Assembly: GCA_030639555.1 (NCBI GenBank)
Contig: DAOWCM010000142.1
Location: 1 to 5,946 of the forward strand
DNA from: Candidatus Eiseniibacteriota bacterium
Lineage (GTDB): Bacteria; Joyebacterota; Joyebacteria; Joyebacterales; Joyebacteraceae
Direction of reading: 5' to 3'
Length of the DNA: 5,946 nt
Shown here: positions 1 to 4,317 of the stretch, in pieces
How positions within the stretch are numbered: the stretch's first letter is position 1
How the letters are laid out: every line of letters starts with the position of its first letter
Program-made: the position numbers and the translations under genes
Notes under the pieces: model-generated
What the model saw: only the letters and a program-made list of their open reading frames with translations
What the model was told of the DNA's origin: nothing
The model's database searches: none

Positions 1-237
1 GATAGCCTGCACGCCGACCGCCCTCAAGCCCACGACCGGCTGCTCACGGGAAGAGCCGCACCCGAAGTTTTTCCCTGCTAGGAGAATGTCTCCTTCAGCG
101 ACGTTCGCGGCGAACTGCGGATCCAGATCCTGCAGGAGGTGCGGCTTCACCTCCTCCGCCGTCGAGCACGTGTAGGTGTACTTCCCGGGGAAGAGCATGT
201 CGGTGTTGATGTCGTCGCCGTACTTCCAGACTCGCAC
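1..237 (-). CDS. LeuD/HacB-type dehydratase small subunit (3' end cut by window edge)
   Basis: This is the first 79 codons of the small, swivel-domain subunit of a 3-isopropylmalate dehydratase / homoaconitase-type enzyme, which pairs with the large subunit encoded just upstream to isomerise a 2-hydroxy acid to the 3-hydroxy isomer in the cytoplasm. The translation begins MRVWKYGDDINTDMLFPGKY and later has GKNFGCGSSREQ (about residues 57-68). Both the GDD-x-NTD-x-xx-PGKY and the GCGSSREQ motifs are hallmarks of LeuD/HacB proteins. The start is GTG at 237-235, preceded by GGGGAGGA; starting at the internal ATG (residue 14) would lose the conserved first motif. It lies only 16 nt after the large subunit, as expected for a co-translated heterodimer. 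The loop after PGKY reads TYT, which matches neither of the substrate-loop signatures I recall for isopropylmalate or homoaconitate enzymes, so the substrate is unassigned. The C-terminal half lies outside the window. Confidence 0.93.
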   Translation of the reverse strand, partial: MRVWKYGDDINTDMLFPGKYTYTCSTAEEVKPHLLQDLDPQFAANVAEGDILLAGKNFGCGSSREQPVVGLRAVGVQAI

Positions 238-240
238 GGT

Positions 241-248
241 TCCTCCCC
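241..248 (-). promoter_or_regulatory. Ribosome binding site deciding the GTG start of the small subunit
   Basis: Read on the minus strand, GGGGAGGA sits directly upstream of the GTG at 237, with four bases (AACC) between GGAGG and the start codon. It lies entirely in the 16-nt gap after the large-subunit stop, so it supports GTG as the true initiator and close translational coupling of the two subunits. Confidence 0.75.
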
Positions 249-253
249 GGTCG

Positions 254-1516
254 CTACGCGACCTTCCTCGGATCGGTCACGACGCCCGAGAGCGCCGACG
301 CCGCCACCGTCGCGGGACTCGCGAGGTAGATCTCGGCGTCCTTGCAGCCCATGCGCCCCTTGAAGTTCCTGTTGGCGGTAGAGAGACACCTCTCGCCCGG
401 CGCGAGCACGCCCTGGTGCGCGCCGAGGCACGGGCCGCAACCGGTCGGAAGCAGTACGCCGCCGGCCCTGACCAGCTTCGCGATGGTCCCGTCGGCCAGC
501 GCGGCCTCGAGCACCTCGCGCGACGCGGGCAGGACGAGCAGCCGCACCTTCGGGCTGACTGCCTTGCCGTCCAGGATGGCCGCTGCCGCGCGCAGGTCGG
601 AGAGCCTGCCGTTCGTGCACGTTCCGAGGAGAGCCTGGTTGATCCCCATCCCTTCGACCTCGCTCACGGGTCTCACATTGTCGACCTTGTGCGGCAATGC
701 AACGACCGGAACGATCTCACTGAGGTCGTAACTCAGCTCGCGGATGTACTCGGCGTCGGAGTCGGCCCAGACCGGCTCGTAGGATGAGCGGTCGGCGCCT
801 ATCGAGGTCAGGAACATCTCCGTCGTCGCGTCGAACGGGAAGACCGCTATCTTCCCGCCCATCTCGATGCCCATGTTCGCAACGACGAATCGGTCCTCTA
901 TTGTAAGAGCCCCAACGTTGCCGTGGAACTCGACCGCCTGGTACGTGGCGCCGCCCGCCGAGATGTCACCGATGATGGTGAGTATCAGGTCCTTCGCGGA
1001 CACTCCTGGCTTGAACTCGCCTTTGAGCGTCACGCGGATGGTAGGCGGCACGCGGAACCACGTCTCGCCCACCAGCAGCAGCGCCGCGGCCTCCGTCCGA
1101 TCGATGCCGGTCGAGAACGCGTTGACCGCGCCGTACGAGCACGTGTGCGAATCGCTCCCCACCAGTATCTTGCCTGGCAGCGCGTGCCCCTTCTCGACGA
1201 CGACCTGATGGCAGACACCCGTCCCGACGTCGTAGAAGTGAGGGATGTCGTGCTTCGCCACGAACTCCCTGATGTTCGCGTGCCCTGTCGCGGTCTTCTC
1301 GTTCGCGGCGGGCGTGACGTGGTCAAGCACAATGATAGGCATGTCCTTCCGGACAACACCGTACTTCTCGAGCTCGTCGCCGATCTTCCCGATGATCGCC
1401 GCCGTGTTGTCGTGCGTCAGCAGGTGGTCAGGCTTAACCGCGACGATCTGTCCCGGCACGACCGAATTGAGTCCGGCTGCCTTGGCCAGCACTTTCTGCG
1501 CGAATGTCATTCCCAT
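254..1516 (-). CDS. LeuC/HacA-type dehydratase large subunit (aconitase superfamily)
   Basis: This is the catalytic large subunit, 420 residues, the usual length for LeuC/HacA proteins that work with a separate small subunit. Visible aconitase-superfamily signatures are DHVTPA (65-70), GVCHQ (100-104), VGSDSHTCSYGA (119-130), LGTCTNGR (297-304) and GCGPCLGAHQG (359-369). Cys300, Cys360 and Cys363 are the expected three ligands of the [4Fe-4S] cluster, and SxxNRNFKGRMG (379-390) is the conserved anion-binding segment. Known members dehydrate and rehydrate isopropylmalate, homocitrate, citramalate-type acids or dimethylmalate; sequence alone does not separate these. Its neighbours, an isocitrate/isopropylmalate-type dehydrogenase upstream and the small subunit downstream, place it as the isomerase step of a 2-oxoacid elongation pathway. 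The start is uncertain by two codons: ATG 1516 has GGGGG eight bases upstream, while ATG 1510 has AGGA five bases upstream. No disruption of the frame or missing catalytic motif is seen. Confidence 0.93.
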   Translation of the reverse strand: MGMTFAQKVLAKAAGLNSVVPGQIVAVKPDHLLTHDNTAAIIGKIGDELEKYGVVRKDMPIIVLDHVTPAANEKTATGHANIREFVAKHDIPHFYDVGTGVCHQVVVEKGHALPGKILVGSDSHTCSYGAVNAFSTGIDRTEAAALLLVGETWFRVPPTIRVTLKGEFKPGVSAKDLILTIIGDISAGGATYQAVEFHGNVGALTIEDRFVVANMGIEMGGKIAVFPFDATTEMFLTSIGADRSSYEPVWADSDAEYIRELSYDLSEIVPVVALPHKVDNVRPVSEVEGMGINQALLGTCTNGRLSDLRAAAAILDGKAVSPKVRLLVLPASREVLEAALADGTIAKLVRAGGVLLPTGCGPCLGAHQGVLAPGERCLSTANRNFKGRMGCKDAEIYLASPATVAASALSGVVTDPRKVA

Positions 1517-1543
1517 CCTGAAAGCCCCCGTCGCGCTGCCCGG

Positions 1544-1571
1544 AGGGGCGGCAGGAGTCCCGGCCGCCCCT
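1544..1571 (-). other. GC-rich intercistronic hairpin
   Basis: A perfect 9-bp inverted repeat (AGGGGCGGC at 1544-1552 and GCCGCCCCT at 1563-1571) flanks a 10-base loop. It lies in the 72-nt gap between the dehydrogenase stop and the large-subunit start, ending 27 nt before the start codon. No T-run follows it on the minus strand, so a classical intrinsic terminator is unlikely. An mRNA-stabilising or expression-tuning stem inside the operon is the better guess, but it could also be chance in such GC-rich DNA. Confidence 0.5.
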
Positions 1572-1588
1572 GGGTGAGCGCCATCCTC

Positions 1589-2770
1589 TTAGAGTTCCGC
1601 GATGATCGCGTCCGTCATCTGCTGGGTGGTCGCCGCGCCCTGACCGATGGCGTCGGGGCCTCCCCTGAGCTTCATCATGTCGTAGGTCCAGGAACGCCCG
1701 TTCTTGATGACACGCCCGATCGCGTCGCGGATCCGCGTCGCCTTCTCCGCCTCGTCGAGGTGGTCGAGCATCATGCAGGCGGAGAGGATCATGGCGGTCG
1801 GGTTCACGATGGAGGGATCGAGCTCCTGGTACTTGGGAGCTGAACCGTGCGTGGGCTCAAAGACCGCGCAGTCGGTGCCGATGTTCGCGCTGCACGCGAA
1901 CCCCAGGCCGCCCGTCAGCCCGGCGAACCCGTCCGAAACGATGTCGCCGAACATGTTGCCGGCAATGATGACGCCGTAGTCCTCGGGGTTCTTCGTGAGC
2001 CACATCATCTGCGCGTCTATGTTCGTGCTCCAGAGCGCGATGCCCGGGTAGTCCGCGGCGACTTTCTTCGCCTCCGCCTCCATCATCCCGGACGTCTCGC
2101 GGATAACGTTCGGCTTCTCACACACGGTCACCGAGGTGTACCCGAACTTGTCCGCGTACTTGAAGGCTTCATCGCAGATCCGGTGACAGGCCTGCCTCGT
2201 GAAGATCCTCGTCGAGACGGCGAGGTCCTCGTTCGGAACGTCGAGGAACTTCTTCATCTTCGGGTGCGTGGCCAGCGCGTCGCGCACGTTCGCAGGCGGC
2301 GCGGTCCACTCGACGCCGCCGTAGAGGCCCTCGGTGTTCTGACGGAATATGACGACGTCGACTTTGGGCTCATCGAACCCGTCGCCCTTCCTGCGGATAA
2401 AGTTGAGAGGGTTGCCCTCGAACGAACGACACGGCCGAATGCAGACGTCCAGGTTGAAGTGCTGACGCATACCGACGATCGGGCTGTAGTAGACGTAGCC
2501 CTTGTCCTTGAGCTCGGGCGAGATCTCTTCCGCGGCCTTGCCCTTGGGCTTCGACGTGATGGCGCCGAAGAGCCCCAGCCGATGCTTCTCGAGAAGGGCG
2601 ATCGTCCTGTCGGGCAGGGCGTTCCCCTCGTTCTTCCAGAACTCCCATCCGATGTCGGCGTGAACGTAGTCCGCCTCGAATCCCACGGCCTCGAGGACCC
2701 GCAGGGCCTCGGGCAACACGGTCTGGCCGATACCGTCCCCGGGCATCGTGACGATCGTGTGCTTCGCCAT
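1589..2770 (-). CDS. Isocitrate/isopropylmalate-family dehydrogenase, probably NADP-dependent, substrate unresolved
   Basis: This 393-residue beta-decarboxylating dehydrogenase oxidises a 3-hydroxy acid and releases CO2 to give a 2-oxoacid. Family residues by hand alignment to E. coli isocitrate dehydrogenase (IDH): GDGIG at 11-15; substrate arginines Arg102, Arg112 and Arg143 (FRQNTEGLYGG); catalytic Tyr150 and Lys219; metal-binding Asp252, Asp276 and Asp280 (NMFGDIVSD); and THGSAPKY at 307-314. Lys313-Tyr314, with Tyr363 and Lys367 near the end, mirror the NADP-recognising Lys344, Tyr345, Tyr391 and Arg395 of E. coli IDH, so NADP use is inferred. Ser96 matches the IDH substrate serine, but Ile98 replaces the IDH asparagine, arguing against a textbook IDH pocket. 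The stretch CRSFEGNPLNF (114-124) resembles IDH rather than IPMDH. ATG 2770 is chosen because AGGAGG lies six bases upstream; a TTG one codon earlier is spaced only three. It sits between the aminotransferase and the dehydratase genes. Isocitrate, homoisocitrate or an isopropylmalate-like acid remain possible. Confidence 0.93.
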   Translation of the reverse strand: MAKHTIVTMPGDGIGQTVLPEALRVLEAVGFEADYVHADIGWEFWKNEGNALPDRTIALLEKHRLGLFGAITSKPKGKAAEEISPELKDKGYVYYSPIVGMRQHFNLDVCIRPCRSFEGNPLNFIRRKGDGFDEPKVDVVIFRQNTEGLYGGVEWTAPPANVRDALATHPKMKKFLDVPNEDLAVSTRIFTRQACHRICDEAFKYADKFGYTSVTVCEKPNVIRETSGMMEAEAKKVAADYPGIALWSTNIDAQMMWLTKNPEDYGVIIAGNMFGDIVSDGFAGLTGGLGFACSANIGTDCAVFEPTHGSAPKYQELDPSIVNPTAMILSACMMLDHLDEAEKATRIRDAIGRVIKNGRSWTYDMMKLRGGPDAIGQGAATTQQMTDAIIAEL

Positions 2771-2775
2771 CAACT

Positions 2776-2783
2776 ACCTCCTC
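2776..2783 (-). promoter_or_regulatory. Strong ribosome binding site of the dehydrogenase gene
   Basis: The minus strand reads GAGGAGGT here. Its AGGAGG core is six bases from ATG 2770 and three from the in-frame TTG at 2773, which favours the ATG. It overlaps the stop codon of the possible mini-frame at 2782-2808. Confidence 0.8.
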
Positions 2784-2808
2784 AGTTGGAAGAACAGCTC
2801 GCAGTCAT
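2782..2808 (-). other. Possible 8-codon upstream mini-frame (MTASCSSN)
   Basis: Within the 97-nt gap after the aminotransferase there is an ATG at 2808 opening an eight-residue frame. Its TGA (2784-2782) overlaps the GAGGAGGT of the dehydrogenase gene, and a weak GAGAAGG precedes the ATG. The arrangement would suit translational coupling, but so short a frame arises easily by chance and the peptide has no recognisable character. No promoter or terminator is evident in the rest of the gap. Confidence 0.15.
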
Positions 2809-2867
2809 GTGCCTTCTCTGTGATCTCTCTGCCACACGCCTCCTCGGCCTGCGCTGACTCGCCCGCC

Positions 2868-4118
2868 CTAGCCCGCCCGCGCAAGCTCCCGACCAACCAT
2901 CTCTCCAAAGCGCTTCATGCCCTCCCGGATGCTCTCGGGAGAGACCATGCTGAAGCTCGCCCTCATGCAGTTCTTGAGCGCGCCCGTCGTGGAGAATGCG
3001 CCGCCGGGCACCAACAGCACCTTGAGCTCCTCGCATTGCTCATCGATCATGCGGCGCGCGTCGCACGCGTCAGGCAGCACGAACCAGATGAACATCCCTT
3101 CCGTGGGAACATTGAACGTGACCGAGGGCGGAAGGAACTCCTTAGCACCCTCGATCATCGCGTCGCGGTTCGTGCGGTAGAACTCGCAGTTCTTCTTTAT
3201 GTGTGCGCGAAACGCGTCGTGCCCCGCGGACGCCATGTACTTATGAAGAAGTGCCTGAATGAACGTGCTCGTGTGGAGGTTCGACGACTGCTTGAAGAGC
3301 ACGAACTGCCGAATGATCTCGGCCGGACCGGACGCGTAGCCGATCCGCAGGCCGGGCGCGAAGATCTTCGAGAAGCTGTCCAGCCTGACGACACGCCCCT
3401 CCGTGTCCATCGACTGGAGCGACGGCAACACCTGCGAATCGCCCAGCTTCACGAGCTGATACGGGTCGTCCTCGAGCACCAGGACGTCGAAGTGCTGTGC
3501 TATCTTCATCATGTGCTCACGGCGCGGCTGCGAGAGCGCCACGCCGCCGGGGTTGTGACCGCTCGGCACGGTGTAGATGAACTTGGGCAGCCTGCCGCCG
3601 GCGTCGGCGATGCGGCTGAGTTCGCTCTCGAGCGCCGCCGTATCCATGCCGTCCTCGTCGAGCGGCACGGCGACGAAGTTACCAGTGAACGACTTGAACG
3701 CCGACAGCGCGCCGGGATACGCGGGCTCGGAGAGCGCGATCGAGTCGTCCGGGTCCGCGAACAGGTAGGGCATGATGAAGAGGCTTTCCTGGCTCCCGTT
3801 CGTGACGACGAGTTGAGACGCATCGAGCTCAACACCGTCCTTCCCGCGATGCCAGGTGATCAACTCTTCCCGTAGCCCCGCGTGGGCGTCCGAGGCGCCG
3901 TACTGCGAGGCGACCGTGAGATCCGAACCTTCGAGCGAGCTTTTCGAGCCGTCCTTGAACCGCACGTCGACGCGGTCGAAGACGAACGTGTCAGGGTTCG
4001 GGTAACCTCCGCCCAGCGAGATCATATCCTCTATCTTCAGGTACTTGAGAAGCTCGCGGATGGGCGAGGGCTCCTTGCCCTTTGCCCGGCGTGCCAGCCA
4101 TCTGTCGAGATCCGGCAA
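2868..4118 (-). CDS. PLP-dependent aminotransferase, class I/II, LysN-like
   Basis: This 416-residue fold-type I aminotransferase transfers an amino group between an amino acid and a 2-oxoacid through pyridoxal phosphate (PLP). Visible signatures, numbered from the TTG start: SPIRELLK near the N-terminus and SLGGGYPNPDTF, typical of the 2-aminoadipate / kynurenine aminotransferase (LysN-like) group; TNGSQESL (106-113); PSGHNPGG with cofactor-binding Asn189; EDDPY with Asp217 and Tyr220; SFSKIFAPGLRIG with the PLP lysine Lys251 and Arg258; and the carboxylate-binding arginine Arg386 in CMRASFS. No winged-helix domain precedes it, so it is not a MocR regulator. TTG 4118 is chosen because AGGAGG lies five bases upstream; GTG 4121 is spaced only two. 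The frame stays open to 4235, but that GTG has no ribosome site and lies at the predicted transcription start. It is first in the operon and would aminate the 2-oxoacid made by the dehydrogenase. Substrate (2-oxoadipate, 2-oxoglutarate, branched-chain or aromatic) is not determined. Confidence 0.92.
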   Translation of the reverse strand: MPDLDRWLARRAKGKEPSPIRELLKYLKIEDMISLGGGYPNPDTFVFDRVDVRFKDGSKSSLEGSDLTVASQYGASDAHAGLREELITWHRGKDGVELDASQLVVTNGSQESLFIMPYLFADPDDSIALSEPAYPGALSAFKSFTGNFVAVPLDEDGMDTAALESELSRIADAGGRLPKFIYTVPSGHNPGGVALSQPRREHMMKIAQHFDVLVLEDDPYQLVKLGDSQVLPSLQSMDTEGRVVRLDSFSKIFAPGLRIGYASGPAEIIRQFVLFKQSSNLHTSTFIQALLHKYMASAGHDAFRAHIKKNCEFYRTNRDAMIEGAKEFLPPSVTFNVPTEGMFIWFVLPDACDARRMIDEQCEELKVLLVPGGAFSTTGALKNCMRASFSMVSPESIREGMKRFGEMVGRELARAG

Positions 4119-4123
4119 CACGT

Positions 4124-4129
4124 CCTCCT
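4124..4129 (-). promoter_or_regulatory. Ribosome binding site fixing the aminotransferase start
   Basis: A perfect AGGAGG on the minus strand is followed five bases later by TTG at 4118-4116 and two bases later by GTG at 4121-4119. The spacing favours TTG. This is the only strong site in the leader and it rules out the longer versions of the reading frame. Confidence 0.75.
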
Positions 4130-4150
4130 GTAGCAGTTGACTTCGAAGGG

Positions 4151-4180
4151 CACACCGCCCCGAGGCAAACAAACCGCCCC
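4151..4180. repeat. Short direct repeat in the operon leader
   Basis: CACACCGCCCC at 4151-4161 and CAAACCGCCCC at 4170-4180 match at 10 of 11 positions and are 19 bp apart, close to two helical turns. They lie downstream of the promoter. They could be paired protein-binding half-sites or chance similarity in GC-rich DNA. Confidence 0.3.
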
Positions 4181-4243
4181 AGGAACTGCGTCGAGGCGGA
4201 TCGTGGGGGCACCCGAGGAGTGCCGAGGGCACCACAGCACGTT

Positions 4244-4272
4244 AGTATATCGCGCCCCGGGCACCGGGTCAA
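4244..4272 (-). promoter_or_regulatory. Sigma70-type promoter of the aminotransferase-dehydrogenase-dehydratase operon
   Basis: On the minus strand TTGACC (4272-4267) is followed after exactly 17 bp by TATACT (4249-4244). This is one mismatch from each consensus hexamer with the optimal spacer. The AT-rich -10 stands out sharply against its GC-rich surroundings. Transcription would start near 4237, upstream of the aminotransferase gene, and would plausibly carry all four downstream genes because no convincing terminator interrupts them. Confidence 0.75.
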
Positions 4273-4317
4273 GATTCAGAACCTGGCCCCCCGGGACCGC
4301 TCGGGCGATACCCCGTT

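Larger units (their letters stand above)
4119..4237 (-). promoter_or_regulatory. Leader of the aminotransferase operon with alternative hairpins
   Basis: From the predicted transcription start near 4237 to the TTG start there are about 118 nt without a gene. At its 5' end the central element GTGCC (plus strand, 4220-4224) can pair either with GGCAC at 4228-4232 (loop of 3) or with GGCAC at 4208-4212 (loop of 7), so the two stems exclude each other. That could be a simple 5'-protective stem or a switch. I recognise no known riboswitch, T-box or leader peptide in it. Confidence 0.35.

Noticed and set aside
1..2770. Simple assignment as a leuBCD leucine operon
   Set aside because: The dehydrogenase lacks the Asp-Ile NAD signature after GSAP (it has Lys-Tyr) and has an IDH-like flank, and no isopropylmalate synthase is in view; leucine is not excluded but not supported over alternatives.
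2771..2773. TTG at 2773 as start of the dehydrogenase
   Set aside because: AGGAGG is only three bases away, whereas the adjacent ATG at 2770 has six-base spacing.
923..2857. Long plus-strand frames at 923-1843 and 1847-2857
   Set aside because: Both run antisense to the dehydratase and dehydrogenase genes, are rich in Arg, Val and Asp, and show no domain; they mirror the codon bias of the real genes.
2748..3875. Long open frame of 375 codons on the plus strand, opposite the aminotransferase
   Set aside because: Its translation is arginine- and low-complexity-rich with no family motif, and it lies opposite a gene with intact catalytic motifs. It is a product of GC-rich codon use.
4119..4235. 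Extension of the aminotransferase to a GTG at 4235
   Set aside because: No ribosome binding site precedes it, it lies at the predicted transcription start, and the added residues are Arg/Ser/Gly-rich and unlike family N-termini.
4273..4317. Intrinsic terminator after the permease gene
   Set aside because: There are GC-rich partial palindromes (around CCCCCCGGG) but no clear stem followed by a T-run on the minus strand.
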